From the NCBI GenBank assembly GCA_022376925.1, contig JAIOJX010000031.1, positions 142,370,854-142,434,853 on the forward strand: a DNA stretch of 64,000 nucleotides, read 5' to 3'. Below, one piece after another: positions 24,730 through 35,187 of this stretch (its first letter is position 1; each line of letters begins with the position of its first letter). The notes below the pieces were generated by a model, which was not told where the DNA came from, searched no databases, and was given only the letters and a program-made list of their open reading frames with translations. The position numbers and the translations under genes were made by a program. The DNA comes from Tragulus kanchil (taxonomy: Eukaryota > Chordata > Mammalia > Artiodactyla > Tragulidae).

Positions 24730-25065
24730 GCTCTTTTTATGAATCTCTCTTAAAAGTTAATTACACAGGTAGGCTTTTTTGTTTGTTTACTTTGGAGGGA
24801 GGGGATTGGGGACGAGGGCAGCCTTGATAAAAGTGTTGCAATTTTGCATATCACATATGAACAGGTACACAGGAGGGTGAAATTTCTCAGCATGCCTATG
24901 CCATCTGCATAAATATGGTGTAGGTAGATACATATGATTCAAGCCTATAAAAACACTATACGTGCTTCTAAATCATCAATAAATCAGATTTTTATTCAGA
25001 GTCTATGCTATAAAAGTTGTTGAGTCATTATGCTGTATACAGTGTGATTCTGTCTGTACAGGATA

Positions 25066-25084
25066 TCATATATATATATAATAT
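25066..25084. repeat. Short (TA)n tract
   Basis: Uninterrupted TA/AT alternation in AT-rich single-copy sequence. Confidence 0.9.
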
Positions 25085-26440
25085 CCATATATTTATATCT
25101 TCCCATAGAAAGATACATTCCATGGAGGAACTTCTGGCATTAGAGAGTCATCCTCAGTCTCTCTCTCTCTGTCTCCTCTGCCCCCCCACCCTACACCACC
25201 ACCACCACTTCAGAGCTACTGAACACGTTTCTGTAGACTTATTTAGACATGCATATATGTCCTTGTATCAATGACGCCACTCTCTTTTTCCTTTCCCCTT
25301 GCAATTATAAAGCCCCTTTGCCCACCCCCTCCATTATCCCATTTGATTGATGAATATGCATTTATTTTCCCCTCCCCATATGGATGCACAGTTTACCCTG
25401 CCATCCTCTCAGGAAGATGATTCCTGATTCCTGAAATGTATCAGCATCGTTCTATGAAAACAAATGCGCCCCCACCTGCTAGGTCTCTTCTCTGTGCTTA
25501 GCACATACACTCTCCCTACCAAATGTCTGGGGGCAGAGAGCTCTAGATCTCGAGGAAGGTAACCCCTGCCAGGCAGTTTTATCTCCCCAGTAATTAGACT
25601 TGTGTTTCTGCTTTATTAACTTGGGTGCAACACCGCCCTGCCCTCCGTCACCAGGGGGACTCATCGATGATCCTCACTCTGATTTGGAAACTGTACAAAT
25701 TAGATGACGAAGTGAGAGGAAGTGAAGTTAAGACAAATTGTGAAAAGATAAGGCAGTCAGTCCTTCATGTGCTGGTTTTTCAAACGCTGAGCAGGGGGCT
25801 TTGGAGTTTACCTCTGCAGAGGCAAAACTGCTCAAGTAAATAAGCCCCCGTTTTCTTCCTGTGTTTGTGAAACCTCAGTGATACGTGAATTCCTAAATGA
25901 TGTCAAGGAGTAATTGATGGTGTAGATTTAAAACCAGGGTTTCTTTTTCTTCTCCTGAAGTCCCATGTTTCATTCCCTTCCCTGAGAAGGATTTCCTTCT
26001 ACGAAATGTGCCTGTGAATCCCTGAGCTTCTTATTTTCTCAGGAGCATTTCAACAGGTTTCTATCTTCATCTATAGGGCAGATGTGCTTTTACGTGTTTT
26101 AAACTTGTGTCCTGACTTTCTAGGAAACACACTGGCACCCTCCCTTTCTGTAAGATTAAAATTGTCCAAGGAAAGAAAATAAAATTGAATGATGGAAAGA
26201 AAGAAAAAATAAAAAACACGCAGTCCAACAAAGCTGATTCCCATGAGTCTGCTGCGGGACCTGTAATGTTTTGTTTAGCAATATGATTTAACAAGAAGCA
26301 TTAGCTCGGGGTACGGAGCTGCTGGTTTTGGGAAGACTGATGAGATGAGATTCTCTCCATGCAGAAATATCAGGGTGGTTAAAAGATAATTTGAAATGAG
26401 GTTAAAAATGAAGCAATACTAAGCTTCTCTCACTCGTGTC

Positions 26441-28687
26441 AAAACAATCCCATCTTTTCTTCTCTTTTCTTTTTTTTCCCTTTCACGTTGATGACATTTG
26501 CTCATATTGGAGGTGGAGACATTCTTCATAGCAAACTGTAATCCTTGACTAATTTTAAATTTAATGTGACGCTGTTTGAAAGACAGCTCTAAATGTGATC
26601 CAAAATCAGCTTCTGGATATTATGGATAGAATTTGCAATGTTTATAATATTTTATAAGCCTTAAATACTGCTGTTAGTGGCAGAACTAAAGCTTAATTTT
26701 ACTATGTTCACAATATATTCATGGTATAAACAGCACTTGGTTAGAAAAATGTCTTTGAACTTTAGCTGAAAAAAATGAAAACAGGTAAAAAATACAGCAG
26801 CAACTATGAAAAACCATACGTCAGTAAATGAATATACTTCATCATATGATGTAATCATTTTAAATGTAATCACTGTTTCAAATGATTAAGTTTCAAAGTC
26901 TGAGACTATTCCTTAAAGTAAGGGCTGTATTTCAGAACTAGAAATATTTATTCATCATCTTTAAAAAAAGAATCCATGTAGCCATTGCTCCTGATTTAAA
27001 AGCAAAACAGTAGAACGAGTTAAGAAAGTTAAACCTTATCTCTCTCTATGTAAAGAGAAATAATAATTGGGTCACTTGCTGAAAACTTTTGAAAAGTCTG
27101 AAACAAGATTTCAGAAGCTATTCCTTGATGCAAAAGATGAATTGGGATGTTCTGCCAGTTTCAAAAGTTTAATCAATATGTAAGAAAAAGAAGACCAAAG
27201 TGACGCCGCATGAGGCAGGCAGCCCTGTGCTCCCTCCGGAGGGCTGCACCACTCAATCCAATTCAAACAAGAAAACGCTCGGCAGTTCTAAAAAGCTCTG
27301 TTCCCATCCACTCGGAAGGCAAAGCCTCGTCCATGCTCCCTTCCCACCCCTGCGGTATCAATCAGTTAGGATCAATTCTGCAGTGCCTAGTCCCGCCCAG
27401 CCTCCCTGGCTTCCCCATCTTCTCATGGCTGGTCTGCAGCGCTGGCCCTGTTTATGCTGACGCGAGGAGAAGACAATTAGTCATATTTATCCGTTCTGGT
27501 CCATCTAATCCCTGCTGTTTTGAGTCATGTCAGATCCATTATCCCAAACAAAGCTGTGAACCCCTGTAATCCTTTGAAAACAATCCCATCTTTTCTTCTC
27601 TTTCTTTTCCCTTTCACGTTGATGACATTTGCTCATATTGGAGGTGGAGACATTCTTCATAGCAAACTGTAATCCTTGACTAATTTTAAATTTAATGTGA
27701 CGCTGTTTGAAAGACAGCTCTAAATGTGATCCAAAATCAGCTTCTGGATATTATGGATAGAATTTGCAATGTTTATAATATTTTATAAGCCTTAAATACT
27801 GCTGTTAGTGGCAGAACTAAAGCTTAATTTTACTATGTTCACAATATATTCATGGTATAAACAGCACTTGGTTAGAAAAATGTCTTTGAACTTTAGCTGA
27901 AAAAAATGAAAACAGGTAAAAAATACAGCAGCAACTATGAAAAACCATACGTCAGTAAATGAATATACTTCATCATATGATGTAATCATTTTAAATGTAA
28001 TCACTGTTTCAAATGATTAAGTTTCAAAGTCTGAGACTATTCCTTAAAGTAAGGGCTGTATTTCAGAACTAGAAATATTTATTCATCATCTTTAAAAAGA
28101 ATCCATGTAGCCATTGCTCCTGATTTAAAAGCAAAACAGTAGAACGAGTTAAGAAAGTTAAACCTTATCTCTCTCTATGTAAAGAGAAATAATAATTGGG
28201 TCACTTGCTGAAAACTTTTGAAAAGTCTGAAACAAGATTTCAGAAGCTATTCCTTGATGCAAAAGATGAATTGGGATGTTCTGCCAGTTTCAAAAGTTTA
28301 ATCAATATGTAAGAAAAAGAAGACCAAAGTGACGCCGCATGAGGCAGGCAGCCCTGTGCTCCCTCCGGAGGGCTGCACCACTCAATCCAATTCAAACAAG
28401 AAAACGCTCGGCAGTTCTAAAAAGCTCTGTTCCCATCCACTCGGAAGGCAAAGCCTCGTCCATGCTCCCTTCCCACCCCTGCGGTATCAATCAGTTAGGA
28501 TCAATTCTGCAGTGCCTAGTCCCGCCCAGCCTCCCTGGCTTCCCCATCTTCTCATGGCTGGTCTGCAGCGCTGGCCCTGTTTATGCTGACGCGAGGAGAA
28601 GACAATTAGTCATATTTATCCGTTCTGGTCCATCTAATCCCTGCTGTTTTGAGTCATGTCAGATCCATTATCCCAAACAAAGCTGTG
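26441..28687. repeat. Direct duplication F (26441-27558 and 27577-28687)
   Basis: Offset 1136 at the left edge, becoming 1131 within 50 bases because a pyrimidine run is shorter in copy 2 (26458-26480 versus 27594-27612), then 1129 after an A-run difference. The rest appears identical. An 18-base spacer (27559-27576) lies between the copies. Likely false duplication. Confidence 0.96.
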
Positions 28688-29545
28688 TACATCTCGCTGG
28701 AGATGCACGCGGACTTGCTTACTTTGAGAAGGCGGATTTTATGACAACATTAAATACATACTGAGCCCTAACTAATGGAGCCACTTGGCGCCGGGGAGCA
28801 GTGGCTGTGATCATTTCCATCGCCCTAATCCACGGCTGCTGAATTTGGTTGTGAAAACTCCTGGCTTTCTGGCAGTGCCCTCAAGACACCCAAGGTTTCT
28901 CCACAATTATATATATATATGGTCATGGCACCCAAGAGTTTCCAGAGATCACAGAATGCAACTCCCGTCCTCCCAGCCCCAGCAGCCGGAGACCCGACCT
29001 TTTCCACCCAAACCTTGTCTACTTTTATGCTTTATTTCCGAGTCTGGTAGAAAGGATCCCCCTTCCCCTGTAGTTTACTTAGAAAGAAGAAACTTAGGTG
29101 CTCTGTTTACTTACATTTTCCAGCATTGCTTTGTCTTCCAAACCCTTCTAGCTCTTAATGGGAAAGTTTTATTTTTACCAGAAAATGCAGACCTTGACTA
29201 GCTGACGGTGAGCAGTTAGGATGGGTTTAAAGTGTGCTTGGAAACCCCTGATCCCCCCCACCTCCACCCCTCGAGAAAGCAATATATGGCATATGTTAGC
29301 ATCTAGAGCCTGAACACACAGCCAGTAAGAGTCGCGCAGAGTAAAGGAAATCACTACTTAATTCCACAAACATTTGTTTCGGTCCAGGAATGGCACTAGA
29401 AACTTGGAGCAGCCTGGCCGCTCTAGCGCCGGCCGGCATGCAGGGTCCATATCGTGCGGCACAGCGCCATCTGCTGGCCGGCCCCGCAGCCAGGGGGTCG
29501 CTCGGAAATCCACCTGATCGGTTCCCCACCTCCGTTCAGGGACAT
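28688..29545. other. Single-copy noncoding stretch with CpG cluster
   Basis: No repeats apart from a short (TA)n at 28907-28920. The right third contains a small CpG-rich patch and a CTCF-type motif. No supported exon. Confidence 0.5.
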
Positions 29546-29615
29546 CCTGCAGCTGGGGAGTTCTGAGAATGCTAAAAAGGCGCGCGAGAGGGAGATGGTG
29601 CTGGAGAGAAAAAGC
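29405..29615. promoter_or_regulatory. Small CpG cluster
   Basis: Roughly fifteen CpG dinucleotides in about 200 bases (GCGCCGGCCGGC, GTCGCTCGG, AAGGCGCGCGAG), in a window that is otherwise CpG-poor. It is too short for a classical CpG island, and no TATA box or exon is evident nearby. It overlaps the left edge of duplication G. Confidence 0.4.
29464..29477 (-). promoter_or_regulatory. CTCF-type binding motif
   Basis: The minus strand reads CCAGCAGATGGCGC, which fits every position of the degenerate CTCF core CCASYAGRKGGCRS. It lies in the CpG cluster and outside the duplicated units, so it is single-copy. Occupancy cannot be judged from sequence. Confidence 0.55.
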
Positions 29616-29889
29616 GGGGCTAGAGAAACAGTTTGCAAAGACTTATTTAACTTGTAAATGGAGGGAGATTAATACCTCTGGAACGGCCCCCAGACATCTT
29701 GCCAAGGGCACAGGTTTTCAGCTTTAAAGGTGAAGCTGAGTTTCTTTGCATTCAAAGCAAAGAATTGTTTTCCTCCTTCCTTTCCGTCTATAAGGCACTG
29801 TAGCCTAACCATTTTGCCTTCACAGCCTGGCTCTGCATGCTTCTTTATGGAGGTGAGGCAGAATTCATGGGAACTATCTGGGTGTCTGG

Positions 29890-30141
29890 GTTCATTCATG
29901 TCCTGATGGCGTGTGTGCGTGTGTGTGTGTGTGTGGGGGGGCAGGGAGGTGGTACCCAGAAGCACTTTTGGAACCACTTGGGTTGTCTGTCCATCCATTC
30001 TAGAAATCAGTGGTTCATTCACGGCCTGATGGTGTGTGTGCATAGGGGTGTGTGTGTGTGTGTGTGCAGCAGGGAGGTGCTATTCAGAAGTGCTTTGGGA
30101 AACACTAGGGTTGTTTGCCCATCCATTCTAGAAATCAGTGG
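29890..30141. repeat. Two-unit tandem repeat, about 125 bp per unit, with (GT)n
   Basis: Unit 1 (29890-30012) and unit 2 (30013-30141) share GTTCATTCA, CCTGATGG, a (GT)n run, CAGGGAGGTG, and CATCCATTCTAGAAATCAGTG, with about 15-20% divergence. This is a genuine old local duplication inside duplication G, unlike the near-identical 1.1-kb copies. Confidence 0.9.
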
Positions 30142-31044
30142 CAGGCCCCTCCCTGAGGCAGAATGTGAGGACTGTGGAAATGCAATCAGCACACTTCTGC
30201 CTGTTTCCACACTGTCTTGAATGAGATCCCAGACTCCAAGAAACTCATCTCTGCTAGATTGTAAAAGACCCAAACTAAATGGACCGGAGAGGTGGTCATT
30301 ATTCTTCGGGGAGGGCCCTCAGTGTAACACAGGGTAAAGCACTATCTGCAATTATTTTTAAAGGCTACTTTGGAAATCTTATTATTCTCACGCCACCTCT
30401 CGCTACCACACCTTGTGCTAACTGCAATTCCCATCCTGAGCACTGACTTCCAGCATCTTCCTCCTTTCCCCCACCCCTGCTTTGTCCCCGACCCCACAAT
30501 CCTTCTCCAGACAAAAAGGGCTTTAGGAGAGTGCCATGCTCACATCGCCCAGGGAGAAAGAGGAGTCCCAAGACCATTCCTGAATTCCACTAAAGGATGC
30601 TTGCTTAGGCTCCTGTTGTGGGAGTCTCTGGTCCTTGGTATATGATGGCATGTAAGGATTAACTGTAATTGCCTCTGTGTACAGAAAGGATTAGAAATGA
30701 TCTTCACCTGCAGCTGGGGAGTTCTGAGAATGCTAAAAGGCGCGCGAGAGGGAGATGGTGCTGGAGAAAAGGGGGTAGAGAAACAGTGTGCAAAGACTTA
30801 TTTAACTTGTAAATGGAGGGAGATTAATACCTCTGGAACGGCCCCCAGACATCTTGCCAAGGGCACAGGTTTTCAGCTTTAAAGGTGAAGCTGAGTTTCT
30901 TTGCATTCAAAGCAAAGAATTGTTTTCCTCCTTCCTTTCCGTCTATAAGGCACTGTAGCCTAACCATTTTGCCTTCACAGCCTGGCTCTGCATGCTTCTT
31001 TATGGAGGTGAGGCAGAATTCATGGGAACTATCTGGGTGTCTGG

Positions 31045-31292
31045 GTTCATTCATGTCCTGATGGCGTGTGTGCGTGTGTGTGTGTGTGTGGGGCAGGAGG
31101 TGGTACCCAGAAGCACTTTTGGAACCACTTGGGTTGTCTGTCCATCCATTCTAGAAATCAGTGGTTCATTCACGGCCTGATGGTGTGTGTGCATAGGGGT
31201 GTGTGTGTGTGTGTGTGCAGCAGGGAGGTGCTATTCAGAAGTGCTTTGGGAAACACTAGGGTTGTTTGCCCATCCATTCTAGAAATCAGTGG
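31045..31292. repeat. Two-unit tandem repeat, second copy in duplication G
   Basis: Same pair of units as 29890-30141; here unit 1 is 31045-31163 and unit 2 is 31164-31292. The G run after the first (GT)8 is shorter. Confidence 0.9.
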
Positions 31293-32290
31293 CAGGCCCC
31301 TCCCTGAGGCAGAATGTGAGGACTGTGGAAATGCAATCAGCACACTTCTGCCTGTTTCCACACTGTCTTGAATGAGATCCCAGACTCCAAGAAACTCATC
31401 TCTGCTAGATTGTAAAAGACCCAAACTAAATGGACCGGAGAGGTGGTCATTATTCTTCGGGGAGGGCCCTCAGTGTAACACAGGGTAAAGCACTATCTGC
31501 AATTATTTTTAAAGGCTACTTTGGAAATCTTATTATTCTCACGCCACCTCTCGCTACCACACCTTGTGCTAACTGCAATTCCCATCCTGAGCACTGACTT
31601 CCAGCATCTTCCTCCTTTCCCCCACCCCTGCTTTGTCCCCGACCCCACAATCCTTCTCCAGACAAAAAGGGCTTTAGGAGAGTGCCATGCTCACATCGCC
31701 CAGGGAGAAAGAGGAGTCCCAAGACCATTCCTGAATTCCACTAAAGGATGCTTGCTTAGGCTCCTGTTGTGGGGAGTCTCTGGTCCTTGGTATATGATGG
31801 CATGTAAGGATTAACTGTAATTGCCTCTGTGTACAGAAAGGATTAGAAATGATCTTCACCTGGCTCTCTCTAGGGTGATGGGCACAGCACTGCCTATGAA
31901 TGAGACAGTTTGGGGGACCGAGCACCCTGGACTCTCTGCCATGGTAGGACGAACTTATGCCCTTAGGGAAGGTGACTGTTTTCTTAGTGGCTGCCTTTTA
32001 AAATGACAAAAACACTGTCACTCTGGATTCTGTGAGCCATCCCTTGGCACAATGGACATGAGCTGGTGGCGTGTTTTCAGGAAAATGCTCCACACTCTTT
32101 CTCCTAGCCACACGGGCTTAGCAAGCCCACCCTCTCTTAGAAACAAACACAAGACCAGAAAGGTTCATTACAGGATTTTAATTTAGGGTCTAAAGAATTT
32201 TAGGGACTAGCTTTGCCAGATAACATTCACGACAGATGGCTAAATTTCAGAAAAGTAATGAAAGGGTTTAGTATAAAAATGCCCCAAATA

Positions 32291-32520
32291 GGGTTTCCCT
32301 GGTGGTCCAGTGGGTAAGGACACCACCTTGCAGTGCAAGGGGCGCCGGTTTGATCCCTAGCCTGGGAAGATCCCATGTGCCGTGGAGCGGCTGGACTGAT
32401 GCGTCCAATGACCGAGCCGGAGCTCTGGAGCTCATGCGCCCAGAGCCGGTGCTCTTCAGTGAGAGAGGCCACTGCGATGGGAGGCCCACATGGGCCAAAG
32501 AACAAAGATGGATGAAAAAA
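32291..32520 (+). mobile_element. CHR-2-type tRNA SINE, plus strand, short form, with TSD
   Basis: The head GGGTTTCCCTGGTGGTCCAG is followed by GGTTTGATCCC, GAGCTCTGGAGCTC, the AACAAAGATGGATGAAAA end and a short A tail. It is flanked by an exact 14-bp duplication AAATGCCCCAAATA at 32277-32290 and 32521-32534. The low divergence and perfect flanks suggest a fairly recent insertion. Confidence 0.95.
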
Positions 32521-33493
32521 AAATGCCCCAAATATTGCGTGGGACATACTCATATATGAAGAAGTTCAGTTTGTGGGACATGTAGATTTAACTACTTAGA
32601 GGCCTGTGTTTTTTTATGTTTTGGTGTTTGCTGAACCTGGCAGCCCATTAGATTCTCTAGTCCAAGTCTTTAGACCGGAAACTAAAATCAACAGAGGCTC
32701 TGCAATTATTTTTAAAGGCTACTTTGGAAATCTTATTATTCTCACGCCACCTCTCGCTACCACACCTTGTGCTAACTGCAATTCCCATCCTGAGCACTGA
32801 CTTCCAGCATCTTCCTCCTTTCCCCCACCCCTGCTTTGTCCCCGACCCCACAATCCTTCTCCAGACAAAAAGGGCTTTAGGAGAGTGCCATGCTCACATC
32901 GCCCAGGGAGAAAGAGGAGTCCCAAGACCATTCCTGAATTCCACTAAAGGATGCTTGCTTAGGCTCCTGTTGTGGGGAGTCTCTGGTCCTTGGTATATGA
33001 TGGCATGTAAGGATTAACTGTAATTGCCTCTGTGTACAGAAAGGATTAGAAATGATCTTCACCTGGCTCTCTCTAGGGTGATGGGCACAGCACTGCCTAT
33101 GAATGAGACAGTTTGGGGGACCGAGCACCCTGGACTCTCTGCCATGGTAGGACGAACTTATGCCCTTAGGGAAGGTGACTGTTTTCTTAGTGGCTGCCTT
33201 TTAAAATGACAAAAACACTGTCACTCTGGATTCTGTGAGCCATCCCTTGGCACAATGGACATGAGCTGGTGGCGTGTTTTCAGGAAAATGCTCCACACTC
33301 TTTCTCCTAGCCACACGGGCTTAGCAAGCCCACCCTCTCTTAGAAACAAACACAAGACCAGAAAGGTTCATTACAGGATTTTAATTTAGGGTCTAAAGAA
33401 TTTTAGGGACTAGCTTTGCCAGATAACATTCACGACAGATGGCTAAATTTCAGAAAAGTAATGAAAGGGTTTAGTATAAAAATGCCCCAAATA

Positions 33494-33723
33494 GGGTTTC
33501 CCTGGTGGTCCAGTGGGTAAGGACACCACCTTGCAGTGCAAGGGGCGCCGGTTTGATCCCTAGCCTGGGAAGATCCCATGTGCCGTGGAGCGGCTGGACT
33601 GATGCGTCCAATGACCGAGCCGGAGCTCTGGAGCTCATGCGCCCAGAGCCGGTGCTCTTCAGTGAGAGAGGCCACTGCGATGGGAGGCCCACATGGGCCA
33701 AAGAACAAAGATGGATGAAAAAA
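33494..33723 (+). mobile_element. CHR-2-type SINE, second copy in duplication H
   Basis: Same SINE and same 14-bp flanks (33480-33493 and 33724-33737) as the one at 32291. The shared insertion site shows it was copied with its surroundings. Confidence 0.95.
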
Positions 33724-33901
33724 AAATGCCCCAAATATTGCGTGGGACATACTCATATATGAAGAAGTTCAGTTTGTGGGACATGTAGATTTAACTACTT
33801 AGAGGCCTGTGTTTTTTTATGTTTTGGTGTTTGCTGAACCTGGCAGCCCATTAGATTCTCTAGTACAAGTCTTTAGACCGGAAACTAAAATCAACAGAGG
33901 C

Positions 33902-34606
33902 AGAGCCCTATGCCTAGGTACACAGCTGTTCAGAGGCAGCTTCTGGGCCAGAAATCTGGTCTAGAAATTCAGCTGGGGTTCTCTCGATCAACCACACACC
34001 CTTGTCTTTCCCCAGGACAGGCAACTGGAGGCAGAGGTACCAAGTGAGATCACGTAATAAAACCAGTCCCTCATATAATCATTTCAGAGTGACCGTGCAT
34101 GCTGCAGAGGGCCATAAAGTAAAATGCCACTCATTTGTAAATGTCACTAGTTTATAATTTGTGAAGTTTCCTGCCCAGGTGAATTTTTCTCACCGGAGAG
34201 TCTAGCTCTTTCCTTTGCTGTGACCATTGTTCAGGACAGTTTCCAGGGCTTTGTTGTATCCAGTGATTTCAAACAGGAAAGCTCCCCCTTACTTACAAGC
34301 AAATACTATGTTAATTACTCCTCTCTCTGCACTAAAGCCATAGTTCTAGAGCCATTATTGTAGACAGGGTACTGTTTATCTGGATTAAAAGACTAAACAG
34401 ATCATCCTAAAATGGTCTAATATTTATCATGGACTTAAATTAGTCATGTATCTTGAGGCTGTGCTCTGGATTTATGGCAAAATAACTCTTTAGCATCTGG
34501 GAAATCTCAGGGGAGTCCTTACCTGGGGGCTAGGGGTTGAAAAACTCAGCTCAGCCATACCCTCTGTGACATCTGAACCCCACTTTGCTCATTTTTTAAT
34601 TGAAGG
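33902..34606. other. Noncoding single-copy stretch
   Basis: No gene, repeat or notable structure recognised. Confidence 0.5.
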
Positions 34607-34620
34607 CTTGATGCTTTATG

Positions 34621-34831
34621 GGATTCTCTGGTGGCTCAGACAGTAAAGAATCTGCCTACAATGCAGGACATCTGGGCTCGATCCCTGGGTCAGGAAGATC
34701 CCCTGGAGAAGGAAATGGCAACCCACTCCAGTCTTTTTGCCTGGAGACTTCCATGGACAGAGGAGCCTAGTGGGCTACAGTCCATGGGGTCACAAAGAGT
34801 CGGACCTGACTGAGTGATGAATACTTTCACA
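34621..34831 (+). mobile_element. Bov-tA SINE, full length, plus strand, with TSD
   Basis: Full tRNA-Glu-like head (GATTCTCTGGTGGCTCAG), box-B-like GGGCTCGATCC, complete Bov-A body and end (GAGTCGGACCTGACTGAG). Flanked by CTTGATGCTTTAT at 34607-34619 and CTTGGATGCTTTAT at 34832-34845. Closest to the family consensus among the Bov-tA copies here. Confidence 0.95.
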
Positions 34832-34965
34832 CTTGGATGCTTTATCATCCCTCCGATCCATTTGAGTTCTAGAACACTGGGTTTCTAAAAATCAGGAAGT
34901 CAGTGACTCTTGACATTATTTTGTCGAAGCACTAATGGGAATGGAGGAGCAGGAAGTCCATCCAA

Positions 34966-35187
34966 GTGGCTACCCAGGTGGCGAAGTGGTAAAGAATCCA
35001 CTTACCATGGCAAGGGATGGGGAAGACACGAGTGAAATTCCTGGGTCGGGAAAATCCCCTGGAGGGGGAAATGGTAACCCATTCCAGTATTCTTGCCTGG
35101 GAAATTCCAGGTACAGAGGAGCCTGGCAGGCTAGTCCATGAGGTTCCAAAGAGTCAGATAGGATTTAGCAACTGAGCGCGCACACGC
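34966..35187 (+). mobile_element. Bov-tA SINE, plus strand
   Basis: The head TGGCTACCCAGGTGGCGAAG leads into the full Bov-A body, ending near CAACTGAGCGCGCACACG. The left edge of duplication I cuts through it at 35044. Confidence 0.9.

Larger units (their letters stand above)
22334..26440. other. Single-copy, SINE-free noncoding stretch
   Basis: About 4.1 kb with no ruminant SINE and no supported gene. It includes a 19-base poly-T (24711-24729), a short (TA)n (25066-25084), a pyrimidine-rich tract with a (CAC)n-like end (25155-25210) and an AT-rich candidate regulatory block (24460-24680). Confidence 0.5.
29546..31862. repeat. Direct duplication G (29546-30706 and 30707-31862)
   Basis: The copies abut with a shared CCTG at the joint. 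Offset 1161 at the left edge, then 1155 and 1151. Losses in copy 2 are in A and G runs in the first 80 bases (29574-29625 versus 30735-30780) and at a G run after a (GT)8 tract, which itself has equal length in both copies. Overlaps duplication H. Confidence 0.96.
31496..33901. repeat. Direct duplication H (31496-32698 and 32699-33901)
   Basis: A strict tandem pair with period 1203 and no spacer. The copies look identical except for one base near the right end (GTCCAAG at 32660 versus GTACAAG at 33863). The first 367 bases of the unit also occur in copy 1 of duplication G (30345-30706), so that piece is present three times. Both copies carry the same SINE with the same target-site duplication. 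Confidence 0.97.

Noticed and set aside
25640..25670. Second CTCF-like site (CACCAGGGGGAC)
   Set aside because: It departs from the core consensus at about three positions, including the conserved GGC, so it is too weak to report.
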